Position numbers and translations under genes: made by a program
Source of the DNA: Paraglomus occultum
Lineage: Eukaryota; Glomeromycota; Glomeromycetes; Paraglomerales; Paraglomeraceae
NCBI GenBank assembly: GCA_910592205.1
Contig: CAJVPJ010000019.1
Location: forward strand, 1-64,000
Length of the DNA: 64,000 nucleotides
Reading direction: 5' to 3'
Shown here: positions 1 to 12,472 of the stretch, piece by piece
How the letters are laid out: every line of letters begins with the position of its first letter
How positions within the stretch are numbered: position 1 is the stretch's first letter
Notes under the pieces: model-generated
The model's database searches: none
Seen by the model: only the letters and a program-made list of their open reading frames with translations
Told to the model about the DNA's origin: nothing

Positions 1-399
1 AAGAACAAGCAGGATGCACAAGGCGTAAAATGTCAATTAATACTAATACGAAGTGGTCGATACCGATATAGTCTGACTACAGCCTCGTCGACGATATCCA
101 CAGATACGCATAAATTCCAAATATGACAGTACACGTAAAGCCATGTAAAATTTATACCGTACCTGGCCACTTCTCAAAGCGTTTTTAAGATTGAAGGAGA
201 CTTTCTTGTGCTTAGCGCTTTGACTCGTTTTTTTCTTTTTCGAGTCTTCTCTGACACTAGTATAATTGCGTGACAAAATGTCAAGCTGCCTAAGGCTCTC
301 GTTGTAACAAGTCGTAGTCGATGACCCACTGTACCGTAGGCGTGTAGCTGATGTGTTGTTTCCCGTGAGGGAAGGGGTCCTATCATGCCTTGGAGCCAT
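1..399 (-). CDS. 5' part of an unidentified minus-strand gene, cut by the window edge
   Basis: An open frame begins with ATG at 399 and runs to a good donor (CAG|GTACGG) after base 163, giving 79 codons. A possible next exon opens at 76 after GCTGTAG and stays open to the window edge. The visible protein is Ser/Thr- and Lys-rich and low in complexity, with a basic stretch (KKKKTSQSAKHKKVSFN). KVSF fits the RVxF type of PP1-docking motif, but short motifs like this arise often by chance. I do not recognise the family. The frame is open upstream to about 528 without an ATG, so an earlier exon is possible. The call rests on frame length and the donor only. Confidence 0.35.
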
Positions 400-3300
400 A
401 TTTAGGGGAACGTCAACAACACGCGGCTCTAGTAATAATAATGAAAGAATAGAGTTTTCAGTTTCGTGGGGAGGGTATACGTATAACCTATCCACGAATG
501 TAAGAGAAAAGCGTTCCAAGGCTTCCAACGGTGGCAGTCATTGTGTATATATATATATATATATATAGCTATAAGTTTTATTTGGTAAGTCAGGTGATAG
601 CAATCAATGAATTTGACCATAGATAAAAATGGGATAGCTCTGAATCGCACAGGTCCTTAATTGATAGCCCACCTTTTTGTTTACACCCCGCCAACAAGTA
701 GGGGGGAAAGGGAAATATAGGTCCCGTATGCGATTTATAAGCTGTGGATGGAATGAGCCCCATTTCTGATTTAGTACAATTTCATATTGATATGGTCGAA
801 AGAATTTACTCTAGCGGCACACCTGCAATACCGTATTAGTATCGGGTAATCGTAAATGGATAGTAGAAATTGTGTTGCCATACAGTAGTTTGAGAAATAA
901 TTACTTGCCGGAAATATGTTCTGTGTGTCATTTATTGAAATTAAATTGAAATGTATATTTCAGGAGAATAACACCGAGTCGGAGAACGACAAAAGGTCTG
1001 TATTCCATTTACTCGACTGTGCTGCTCTGCCGGCTATTGTTATTTGTCGAAATAAAGTTATTTCGTGAAGTGCAATGATTATTCATTGTTGTCGGATTTC
1101 TGACGTATCAAAATTTTTCGATCACCTAATATGCTTCCAAAACCAGAAAGATTTATGTCGTACAGAAGGCTTAGCATTCAATGAAATAGTGACGTAGTGC
1201 AGGCCAAGGGGGACTTTCTATTTTTAAGAAAGAAATGAATGCTTTGAAAAATATTAGTGTGTAATAGTAATACTGTCGTATTCCCCACTGATAAACAGAA
1301 TAAACAGGTTTGTTTCAGTATAGGCCCCAAGTTTTGACATTGATGTTGGTCCAGAACCGCAGTACCAACATGCCTTTATAGTATTAGTTGACAAATAAGA
1401 ACAGTCAGGTGTAACTTTTATCATGAGACATTACTTGACCGAATCATGCAATTATTTCATTCGCCGATGTAGCTGCGGCAGCGTTATGTTTTTAATCAAG
1501 CGAAAATGAATATGAAAAGACTGCATCAAATTGAAGTGGATCTAACCTCAAGTGTCTTCACTCTGGAGCAAAGTTTTTTACTTTGTCCCTATCGATAAAT
1601 CGTTCTGACATGCAATTAATACATCATTTTGAGCTCATCGGAGCGGTAGATTGAGCACTTGAACAATTCCTTTCAGAATTAGGTGACAATCAGCTTCATT
1701 GTAATATTATCTGCCATTCATGAATGCGATCAAAAGTCCATTGACTATAACCGCCTCATTTCATAATAATAATCACCAAGAACAGACTGAAAGCACTGTG
1801 GTAAAGTTACACTGGCGGACCAACATGATGATCCATAAGATTATTGACAAGTGCAAAAGAGGACAAGGGAAGATAATTCCAAATCTTTTTACGTTTGTTT
1901 TCCATTTTGTAAATACAGAAACATTGGTTGAGTGACAAGGATGTTTCAGATGCAGACATATGCTATACAGTTAACCTCTCTTCCAACAACAAATTATTGA
2001 GGAGAACAGTATAGTATATAGGTTTCGAATATTCATATACGATTACGGTGCTTACCCCCACTATCTTTTGTCCTTGATTTCTTTGATCAATTATGCGATT
2101 TTTTCTCTTTAAAACTAGGTGACCTTTCAATCTTGAATCAATTTAATCAATCTTCCCTCTTGCTTTGTAAGAATTTTATATCAGATTGCCTGAACGGCGG
2201 ATGGTAAGTAAATTCATTGTTTCTGTGTTGCTTAAATAAAAATAGTGCGACTTGCACCGATTTGCGCCCAAAGACAACAAGTGTATTTTTAATAAAGAAT
2301 GGTCGTACATTCGCTGTTTATATAACAATCACATGGACTAATATTAATTAAAATAATCATAGAGTTAAGATTATACTTTATTCAACATGTCACTGACGCA
2401 ATAATATGTTGCAATAACAAATCGAGTAGCGGGTCACGACTTTGTCATTGTGATGATTGTAATATTAATCACGGATTAATAATTTGCTAATACCAACAAC
2501 TAACTTTATCATTGTTATGCGTTTCCTCCTACTTCGAAAATATAAAACCAAAGAACTTTAGAAACAAGCATAAATTTCCATTTTCTAAGAGAGTTGCACG
2601 AAGGAACGCATTAGTAACATAAAGTCAAGAATGAGGATATTGAGCAATTTAACCCGCGTATAAAATAGCTGTACTTATTACGAGTATACTTTCTGGTCTC
2701 GTATAATAATTTTTTTTGAAAACTTACTGAAGAAGAAAAACTTTATACAGTATATTATTGCAAAAGGATAAATTTATTACGATCAAGGCTGTAGATACAA
2801 TGCAGTCGTCAAAAGTGACGGTTGGTAATTTGTCGGTTAACGTGACATTGTTACAGCAAAACAAGTCTGATTAACGTTGACACTTTGATCTAACAGACTT
2901 CATATGTTCCGAGATAAATATCTACCGTATTTCTTTGACTAAGTACTCTCCGAGCAATCTACTTTTCAGTAATTTAATTTTTGGGGGGTATAATCTCATA
3001 TTAATATACAATTATTTATAGAGAAAATATTTTAAGAGAGTGCAAAGATGTTTTAAGGTAACAGCTTGCGGATTATTACATATTAATATTCTCAAATACC
3101 GAATTGCGCTTTGCAAACAGTGCTGTTGACGTTTGTTTACTTGTCTTATTATTTTTTTATATGTTTTTTTGTTTTGTTTTGAAATATGCCCAGGCATTGC
3201 GTGGAGGAGGCTGAAAAGTTTTTGCGCCGCGGACTTTTACATTGACGTTCATGCGATATTGCAGACGATCCTGCTAAGTTTGGAATTACTTGCTTTTGGG

Positions 3301-5265
3301 GGTGTTTTCAATAACTGTTCTATTCGAGAAATTACGGAACACGGTCTGAGACTGTATAAGAAAGTTTCACTCGTTTATTATGACGATACTCCGTCACGAT
3401 CGTTGTCTTATGTCGTCCAAGCATTGTCGTGATGATGCATGACGTCACGAAGTGTTCTTTCCTTTCCATGCAAAGTGTGGGAAATTTTCACGTGTCCAGA
3501 CCATCATTAGGAGTTCCCAATACGTATCTCGCAATATCCATGCCATTTTGAGGAGTATAAGTTCTATAAATTTGCCAATTTAAATCTATTTTAAAAAGCT
3601 TATCCTGTTATTATCGAGATTAAAACTTTAGTTTTTTAGACTTATAGAATCCGTAATAGTAACAGGGTATGTGGAAGAATTATCTACTAGCGACCGCGCA
3701 ACAGTTATCGTACTGGGTAAGAACAAAAAGTTGATGACGAAATATAATTGTGTCGGTGTTATTACTAGACGGTATTAGTTTCGTATTATTTCTCGCTTAA
3801 TATTAATGTATTCCAAAATTGTAAAGGGTTTGTTGATGCCAGAAAGTTGTACGATTTTTAGACGGCAATTCATAAACTATAGGTATAATTATTTATTTCT
3901 CTTGCGACGAGCTGATATACATATATCAAAGCGTATGTGGAGAGACATTAGAAGTTTTATGCGATGGTGCGAATTCAAGTATGAAATTATACAAAAACCT
4001 CGAATTTGATTAGTCGGGAAAAAGATGGCAAGCATGTGTCTTATTCAACAGAAGGGATAGAATGTACAGTATGTATCATCCAATTGTTTCAATTGTCAAG
4101 CAGTCGGCTGAGCGTTACAAATTTTTATGAGAATGCATTTTATCTTATTCAATAATCGGTTCATAACCGCCGGAATGTTTTGTTTTTTCAGAAACTCCAT
4201 ACATAGCAAGACACTCGTGTGTTGTCTTGCTGCAGTCTCCATTTACCTCCAAGCATCCTATTTACTTCCGGCATATATTACTAAAGCATTTTCACATAAA
4301 TTTGGTATCCATTACCCTTCCGAAGCAAAATAAGCTTGTTGCTTTCCGACTACACAAATCTGCCCCATGCAAAAACTTTTATGCGTGGGAGAAATTGGCC
4401 GTCGCGCGTAATCCACCGTCTCTTTTTCTTTTTTATGATATCATAAATAGTAAAAAGTGGAATGTGTTGGTCGGCGATGAATTTCTGGTTAAATATCGAT
4501 TTTTAGGAAAATTCACTTGAAGCCATCCAAATTTTTTGGCACCCTATTTTTACGGATTGGAGGTCGCCAAATGTCCCAAACGGAAGTAAAATAACAAATT
4601 ACGCATGGAAGTGCGCGCGTAAAGTTATCAGATAATTCTAGCGACGACACAAACATGATTCCATCGTCACTCGATACCAAAAACTGACCCAGGAACCCTA
4701 CATCGGCTTTACTAAAGAAAATATTGGAGAATTAACACAGTGTTACAAATTAAAAAATTTAATTGATATCGAACATCTCACTCGACAACAGTTGTATTAA
4801 GAGAAAAGAAAATACCCACAAAGGGAAGCAATTATGTAACTTTTATGAACAATCACCCAAGAATTTTTTATTTTTATAACTTTCACAGATAAGTTAAGGT
4901 CTTAAATCAGCTAGCTAAAGGTTAATTTGATTAGCGTTGGCCGCTTAATTGAGAGATGTTTGTTGTTTTTTTGCTAAATGGCGTGTTTAGCTTGGTATTA
5001 ATAAGCAGCGTTATCACACCCTTTAATGGAAAGTCTGAGAATCTCAAGTGTGGGAATCAAGGCGTTGCATGTATACAAGAGATTGCTATGAAAGAGTGGG
5101 CAATGCTCTCTTTGCCTTTTGCCCTTGGTGCTCGATAAGTTCTGTTATTGACCGAAGAAACTCTTGTCTGGTTTTAAAAATAAGTTGCGATATTTCAAAA
5201 AAGTCTGTCAAGCTCAACCCTAATCATTGTAACTTAATGTAATTAAAATCACAGGTTTAACAAAA
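400..5265. other. AT-rich intergenic region, no recognisable gene
   Basis: Open frames in this stretch (for example near 1720-1935, 3133-3432 and 4127-4520) are short, often lack a real ATG, and resemble no family I know. Contents are a (TA)11 microsatellite at 546-567, a perfect TGACGTCA at 3440-3447 and many TATTAATA-like AT palindromes. No tRNA A/B box pair was seen. Confidence 0.5.
546..567. repeat. (TA)11 microsatellite
   Basis: Uninterrupted alternating T and A over 22 bases just upstream of the left-edge gene. It is a simple repeat with no further function visible. Confidence 0.9.
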
Positions 5266-5433
5266 ATGCCTGGCCCTGACGATTGGATTCCTAGTATTGT
5301 CCAAGGTTATCGGACTCCTATGCCTCCTCCTCCTACACCAAATCCCGTTGAAGGGGTTCTTGCCGCAGGTAGCGGTATCGGTTATATTATCACTGCGATC
5401 GCTTTTTTTATTAAAGCGAGTGGACGAGACTAA
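5266..5433 (+). CDS. 55-aa single-pass membrane microprotein
   Basis: ATG at 5266 runs to TAA at 5431-5433. Just before it lies an acceptor-like run (AAAATCACAG at 5245-5254), so a 5' UTR intron is likely. The protein starts MPGPDDWIPSI, has a proline-rich stretch (residues about 18-27, TPMPPPPTPN), then one hydrophobic helix (GVLAAGSGIGYIITAIAFFI) and a short basic tail (KASGRD). The organisation recalls small mitochondrial or ER single-pass subunits, but I cannot assign a family. GC content and codon use look coding compared with the flanking AT-rich DNA. It is separated from the cupredoxin gene by about 1.5 kb. Confidence 0.5.
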   Translation: MPGPDDWIPSIVQGYRTPMPPPPTPNPVEGVLAAGSGIGYIITAIAFFIKASGRD

Positions 5434-6994
5434 ATGTGATCATCGCTACTTACCGGTATTAAGCTAATGTTATTATACTTACGGTATTAGTATTGGGAGT
5501 TGTTCTCGCGCTTCTTCATTTGATTACTTATTAAATTGCACTTTTCAAAAAATTTTAATCTTTATAAAGTCTAGGCTGGATTTTTTTCTTATTTCAGCTC
5601 TTATTTTTTGGGAGGGTTACTTTGATTTTCTATCCAAACGCACTCGACTGTTGTCGCTAACGCTGTGTTCACTTTTAAAAAAAAATTTTTTTTACTCTTG
5701 GGTTTCTTTGTTTTGTTATGTTTTTTGTAACTATCGCTATGGTTGCTGTGACGAATAAAAGTTGAGTTTTAAACATAAAGTTGGTAAAAGTGCTTGACTT
5801 GATTTGACTTAAAGACAATCGATATAAAGGCCGACTAATATGCCATCCGGGAGTAAAAGCCTCCTCACTATGACTTCGAATTTGTTAAAATATATTATCC
5901 AAGTTCAGGAATTCCTGTTTAATATTAACAGAGAAGATTAGGTCAAAAACCCCCATTCGGATTACTGATTAAAAGTTTGCTGTGGTCTTTAATATTGTGC
6001 TTACAACTTAAATACATGATAATTGTTTTTCTTTAGATAAGGTAAACCCTCATCCGACTTTTAATATCTCGTTTGAGAAGAATTAAAAAAAAAGAAAAAG
6101 ACAATTATTGTTTTCTCAACTAAACATTTCTTCCTCTTGATAATTTGGTATTTGATTTTATAAATGCATGGAGCAGTTTTATGCTTTTAATAGTGATGTT
6201 CCATAATTATAATGGAAATTTTGTATTTCTATAATTGATATTTTTTAAATGTTTGCCTCGATCAAGTTGAACTTCGCAGCTAATGAATAGCAAATGTCAT
6301 AACCCAAGCCAATTAACCTTTAGCCTCAACATTAAGAAATGTCATGAAATACAGTGCAAATATTAATATTAGGAGTTACAAGTAGCTAAATGGGTCACTC
6401 GTTTAACAGTCCGTCAGCTGTTACAATAATATATAGACCGCAAATACAAAGTGATAACATAGTACACATGCCATATACAAAATTTTATCATTATAGTTGT
6501 GCAGTTCGGTCGAGTATGAAAAGGTCACGCATTCTTTGGAGTCGAGTCACAATTCTAGTACCGAATTTGTGAGACATTTAAAGTACTAAATTCTGCTAAC
6601 GTTTTTAAAACAAAAACGCGTATCAATATCAACCGCTCTTCCTCTCACTGAACATTACTCGGATGCCACGAGCCTTAATTCCACAGTTTTATATATTAAT
6701 ATCGCTTTAAAATCTTAAAATACGGTCGTAATTCCTCACTTAATTATTTTGACGTCATCTTTCTATATTAATATTAATATACCTCTCTCTAAAGTGTATT
6801 CCAATTTTTGAGCAAACAAGACGGTTTTGACGCAATGTAATTTGACGCAAGTTACTACACGAATACAAACGACGAGGCTATTTTGTCAAATTCTTAACCT
6901 CATTGATCTATGGATTGGACAAAAATTAGTTTATTTAATTTACATTGCAATTATCGCAAAACCAAAATAATAACCATCTAAGAATATCTCAAAT
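5434..6994. other. Intergenic, no gene seen
   Basis: AT-rich DNA with homopolymer A/T runs. A TGACGTCA site lies at 6750-6757, followed by TATTAATATTAAT. The open frame at 6390-6572 is short and resembles nothing I know. Confidence 0.5.
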
Positions 6995-8301
6995 TCATGC
7001 AAGCAATGGGGGGGCCTGTGCGCACTTCATGATTATTTCCGAACTGTTTCTATAATTTTCAGCAACCTTGGATGATTTCAGTTGTTCTATTATTAAATAC
7101 GTGCTTAAGATATTCAGTAGGGGACGACAATCCGGAAGACGAGTAAGAATTCTCTTGGTGGACCCTAATTTTCTCGTGGATGCCTTTAAACAATGATCGT
7201 GGTATAGTAGAACGCGAGCTTTTGTTAATAGACTCATAGAACATTTCCAATAACAATTAAAAGCAATCAGAATCATGTTACTAACAAGGTATCTATCCAG
7301 ACTCATTCTAGTATACTTCCACCCAAACTGATCGTAATCAGATAGGTCCTTCACTTTTGCATCTTCACTCGTGGCCTTATCCTCAGCATGACAAATAATG
7401 TTGCCGCTCCGGTATCCTGTTAACCTGTTATGCCTGTTTCTGTTAGATAAAACAGTGCTCCTTGAGGCTGGGGCTGGAAGTGTGACTGTCATCTTGGAAT
7501 CGTCAGTAGAGGTTGCCAAAGATGATGTGATGGATTCACCCGTTGTACGTGATGAAAATGTCATTTCGCTGAAAGGTGCCGATGACTCAGCATGTGGAGA
7601 CGGATCAGGATACTGAAATGAGGGCATTACGATTGATGACGAAGACATAGTTAATAACTCAATATCACCGCCACCTCGAGCATTTCCTCCATCATTTCCA
7701 TTTCCGCCATTTTGCGACTTCTTATAAACCAGTGATCCCAGAACTATGCCAACTAGTAATACTATGCTAGCAACTGTAATTCCAGCAATCTTTGCAGGAG
7801 AAAGCCCGTTAGGAGGAGGATCGCCTGGGCTTGTAGAAGGATTGCCTGGGCTTGTAGAAGGATTGGGATCAGGAACACCTGAAACAGTGAGAACACCTTT
7901 CATTCCTTGCTGACAGTGAGTACTGACATTGCAGTAAAACCATATCTATAAAAACAGGGAATGAGTTACAAGTTACATGAGATCGATGCACGCCTGGCAC
8001 AAATGTTGTTAGTTACCTTGGGCTTGTCGGCCGGGACGGTAAACGTCCACGATTCACCAGCTTTCATTTGCGTATTGAATCCACCAGCGGCTGGAGTGCA
8101 GGAATCGGCACTAGCACTTTGAACTACACTGTGCTGAATGGTATTAATCCATGCGAAGGTTATGATAGAGCCAGGGGCGGCCGTAATAGCAGCCGGATTG
8201 AACTTCAGACCACCCTCACCCACATTTATAGTTAAATTCTGGCCAAATGTAGTGACTATAAGAGCAGTCGCAAGCAAGACTGTAGCGATGGTGTACTTCA
8301 T
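6995..8301 (-). CDS. Membrane-anchored cupredoxin (plastocyanin-like) protein
   Basis: Two exons: 8301-8017 and 7945-6995, joined across a 71-nt GT-AG intron (GTAACT...TATAG) in phase 0, giving 411 aa. Residues 1-20 are a signal peptide ending near FGQ. Residues 21-120 form a cupredoxin fold: His in TIQHSVV, then Cys, His and Met in WFYCNVSTHCQQGM give a complete type-1 copper ligand set. A Pro/Ser linker with a repeated PSTSPG unit follows, then one membrane helix (IAGITVASIVLLVGIVLGSL) and a basic stop-transfer YKK. The cytoplasmic tail is long and Ser/Thr-rich. Fungal relatives are cell-surface serine-rich cupredoxins; a role in copper handling or surface sensing is inference. The last ~80 residues look less convincing, and a missed 3' intron near 7280 is possible. 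Confidence 0.8.
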
Positions 8302-9280
8302 TGTCGGGGGTAGTAAATGAATGTATTAGGTATATGAAAGGTGGGAGAATGGTCTAACCGGTAGACACATTAACATGCGAGTAGAAGTATAGAAGACATC
8401 TTCAAGTCGAGGCGATCTCGGCCTTTATATGAATATTAATGTCCATCAATAGGCAAAGTTCTTTCCATAACAGTTAAAGATTCAATGAGAATTTGTTAGC
8501 CAAAATCGTCGTCAACTTGTGTCACATATTTAAATATACGCTGCGCATATTGTAAAACACGTAGTATTGACGAGCATAATGTTTGAGTAATAATCTCAAA
8601 GATACGATATTGATTATCTTCATCTACACGTAATGGAAAGAGTACTAATGTGAGGCAGTAATATTTAATATAATAAGCGTTTAATGTCATTGGAGAAGAA
8701 ATAGGTGATTGTGAGTTTCAACAAGATTACAGACAAACAACTTGACAACCAATGGCCAGGACAGAACCCCGAGTCTAAACGAAACCATTGCCACTATGCG
8801 AGAAGAAATCGTCTGCGCGTCTTCAAGAAGAGAGAGAATTTTCCAACTGCAACATGCAAATACGTACAGCAAAACACGTTTAACGTCGCACAGTAATTCA
8901 TTGTCATCATTGTGTTAAAAATAATATGTCGTACGACGTTAAACGTGTTGGATAAGTTACAAATATCAGTTTTGTCATCGTTTGACCTATTAATTAAGCA
9001 AACTATGCCATTTAGCAATAGAAGCCAATTAATACTCCCACCGTGATGCTAAACATATTAATATAGTCAAACCTGACCAGGTAACGACTTTATGCGAAGG
9101 CGTTGTGCATATGATAGAGTAGACACTGCAATATGGTAGAAGGTTATTATACCACAGTGATATATACCGATATATGAGCGAATCATGTAATCCCGTCTTA
9201 CGTTACTCCTTCAAAGACTGCCTTTGCGCCACATCCCGCATTTCTCAAATCTATCCTCTCCCGAATATCGTTTAGATAAA
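8302..9280. other. Intergenic with a perfect inverted repeat
   Basis: Spacer between the divergent cupredoxin and kinase genes. It holds a 16-bp perfect inverted repeat (arms 8873-8888 and 8934-8949). The short open frames on both strands (8496-9018) look like chance. Confidence 0.5.
8873..8949. repeat. Inverted repeat, 16-bp perfect arms
   Basis: Left arm AACACGTTTAACGTCG at 8873-8888 and right arm CGACGTTAAACGTGTT at 8934-8949 are exact reverse complements with a 45-nt spacer. The match ends abruptly on both sides. It could be a hairpin, a miniature transposon remnant or a paired factor-binding site. Confidence 0.75.
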
Positions 9281-11874
9281 ATGTCGATATTTATTCCAGA
9301 CTTGCAGCATATTTCTGGTTGTCCAGCGATGGACCAACTGATTTTAGATTCCAAAACTTTTTCAAAGTCACATCCTGACATGGAACGTTACCGCCTTCAA
9401 TGGTTTCCTCACTTTGAGTTTAAGAGTATAACGCCCATTCAAAACCCTATCGATAAGTTTACCCACAGTGGTGATTTGATTACCATAACAGTGTCCCTAA
9501 TGCTACTTGAAACCAATGATAAATGCACTGATGAATTCATTCAAGAGATTGCTAGAATATATTCACTTTCAACGAGTAGACATGGAAATTACGATCACTT
9601 CAAAAGGTTTCCAATATGGCTCGAAAAGCGCAATGATTATATATATGGATTTACTAACTTTGAAGGAAATTACTATATGGTAGTTTGCGAATCTTTTTCT
9701 CGTTATTATGTACAATACGGATTTTGCTCCGTGTGTGGAACACTCAGATGCAGTCCTGTATGGTGTATCTGCGGTCATAAGGAATTGATAAACGCATGGA
9801 CCAGCAACAATGAAATGGTTGATGAGATTATTAAGCACTCACAAAGACAAACGGTGTCAGCAAACGAAGCCTATCTAGAATGGATTCCTTTTGATAGTTT
9901 TTTTTACTTTCAACCGTTCGCGTATGCTAGACCTCGTGCTGAGAATTCTAGTAATCGGCTGTTTGCTCGTTTGCTCGATCTGCCATGTGTTACGGAAGTA
10001 GAACTAGTTCCATTTCAAGCATCAAAATATACTGGTTATTCATGTTATCATAAGGTAAATGCTTTCCTCTGCTATATAATAATAACGTTAAATGGCTCAA
10101 TTCATATGTTTAATTTTTATAGTTATGTGCTGATCATCCAGGCATACTCGACAAAAACGTATGGGTTATTGTTGGATTTACATATGACCCCAAAATGCAA
10201 AAATACTATTTAGTTAAGAATAGCAATCCATACAAGGATGAATTATATGGGTTGTGTCTGGCATGTACGGACGATTTGGACCCTTACATAGGCGCATTTT
10301 GCTTTAATTGCAAAGCACCAAATCCGCTTGATTGGACTACTGGCAATAAGTCTTTGGATTTACTAATAATGAAATCTTGGAGTAATACTGTTGATAAACA
10401 TGACAGCTATATACGATGGATAGAATTCTCTCATTTAACAGCTATACAAGAAATGCCATTACTAGATTATGCATGCACACATGCAGCAGACTGCTTAGGA
10501 CGACTATTCGCAGTTAGTAGAGAAAATTTGGTAACAATAAAAGTAATGCTCAAAAAAGTTGTTTGTGGACATGATGCAGATTCTTATGATTTCAATCAGG
10601 TAATATAAATACAAACTTTGTCTTGATATTAGTATTATAATACTCCTGTATTAGTATTAAGCTAATTCTAATCGTTTTTTTGTTTTTTGCACAAATAGTT
10701 GACGAAAGTTTATCCCAATATATTGTCGCCACATAATATTCATATTTTTGGCATCACTCGAGACCCATCTTTGCAAGACCATTATTTGGTGTTCTATTCC
10801 AATGTACGCCAAGTCTTGGATAAACTTATACAAGTTATAAATTATCGGTATGAACTAAAATTTATGGAATTTGCTGAATTTAATGAACTTGAAGAGGTTG
10901 GATCTGGTGCTTATGGAACAGTCTACACTGCTAACAGCACTAGCTTAAATAAGCAAGTTGCTTTAAAAAGGTTTAAAAATTCAAATGAAACACCAGACTT
11001 GTTCATTTCCGAGGTAGGCTTTCTGGTACTGTCAGCAGTTTTAATAATACAAACTGACACATATATTTTTTAGTGCAAAAATTATAGCAAGTGTTGTCCT
11101 GATGAAAGTTTTCTTAAGCTTTATGGAATTACACAACAGCCGGAAACAAAAGAGTACGTGGTTGTGATGCAGTATGCCAACGAAGGCAATCTTTTTTCTT
11201 ATATGGATCGAAATATTAACAAAATGACATGGAAAATGAAAGCAAGACTCTTAGAGCTTATCGCAAATCAGCTAAATACAATTCATTTTTCGTCATTAAT
11301 TCATTGCGATCTTCATGGCGGGAACATAATCTTGAGCAAAACAACAGACAACCCTGAGTTGAGCACGCCATACATATGCGATCTTGCACTCTCTATACCG
11401 AAAAATTCGCCCGAGTCGAGCGTCTCAGACATCAAAGGCGTATTGCCTTATGTTGCACCGGAAGTCTTTCGTACGAGAAAATTCACTCAGGAATCAGATA
11501 TTTATGCTTTTGGCATGCTTATGTACGTGATTGCAACTGGTGAGCCACCTTTCAGGGATAGAATATTTGATGAACATTTGACAAGAGATATCTGTAATGG
11601 GCTGAGGCCAAAAATGCCTGAATCCGTGCCAGAAAGATATAGACGACTCGCTGAAGATTGTTGGAACGCAGATCCGAAAAAACGTCCTAATACATGTTTA
11701 CTCGGTTTTGCGTCTTATATGTTTACCGAAGGCGACGATAAAGAGGGTTGGAATACTGTCTATCGTAATGATGTAAGGCCTTTATCACGCCTCGAGAAAG
11801 AAAGCAAATATTCTAGCAGGTTGCTACTCGCAGAAATTTGCCCAAACCAAGAAAATGAAAGTGACTCTTATTGA
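9281..11874 (+). CDS. Glomeromycotina-type tyrosine-kinase-like protein kinase
   Basis: Four exons: 9281-10054, 10123-10599, 10699-11013 and 11074-11874, all phase 0, for 788 aa. The frame is open upstream of 9281, but this is the first ATG. The N-terminal half has two Cys-rich modules (FCSVCGTLRC..CICG, then LCLACTD..FCFNC), each followed by a WTSNN/WTTGN motif and a hydrophobic block (LEWIPFDSF, IRWIEFSHL). A third, reduced copy abuts the kinase. The kinase (from about residue 456) has a glycine loop GSGAYG, lysine in VALKRF, an alpha-C Glu at the last exon junction, catalytic loop HCDLHGGN, APE as VAPEV, and a terminal CWNADPKKRPN. DFG reads DLA: the metal-binding Asp is kept but Gly is replaced by Ala. 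Such kinases are hugely expanded in arbuscular mycorrhizal fungi. Substrates are unknown. Confidence 0.9.
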
Positions 11875-12472
11875 ACTAATTTGCAAGTTGTATGTTCAAT
11901 AGTTTAAGCGATGGAAGTGGAAACGAGTTCGAGGGACTTATTCGATGATTACCTTAGCTATCATGAAGGACCTACTCTTGAAGCTGAAAAACCAGCGAGT
12001 GCAATAGTTATAGATCATTAATTTAATTGTAATACAATAATAGTATTAGTATTAATATTAATGTCATGTAGAATATAGTATTTCTAAAATTGTTATGGTT
12101 CGATGTAAAAAGACAACGTCTCAGATTATTGCAAATAAAATTTTATTGAAAATTTACCCTTGGAAAAATATATATATATTTTATCAGTTTCCTCGTTAGA
12201 TAAATATCCATTATCATTATCTTGCATTGTCAAGAAATTTTGTTAAAACACCGCGTTTAATTTTGTTTACAATAGTAATAGTAATAATATCAATTTCGCA
12301 GCTGGTCAAATTTTTGTGCTCTGTCAATGAATGGTGAGCCTAAACTTTTTCACTGATCATTCTTTTTATTTTTTGGGACAATTCCATATTAATATGGAAT
12401 GTCGAGGCAGGCAACAACGAACACGCAGTTTTTCAGGATGACGTTACATGATTTTTTCCCTTTACTTCGGTC
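11875..12472. other. Intergenic, no gene seen
   Basis: AT-rich 3' flank of the kinase gene, with ATTAGTATTAATATTAAT near 12043 and several AATAAA-like sequences that could serve as polyadenylation signals. Confidence 0.5.

Noticed and set aside
3133-3432. 99-codon plus-strand frame with a hydrophobic start
   Set aside because: Begins without ATG in T-rich DNA; the hydrophobicity comes from poly-T, and there is no family resemblance.
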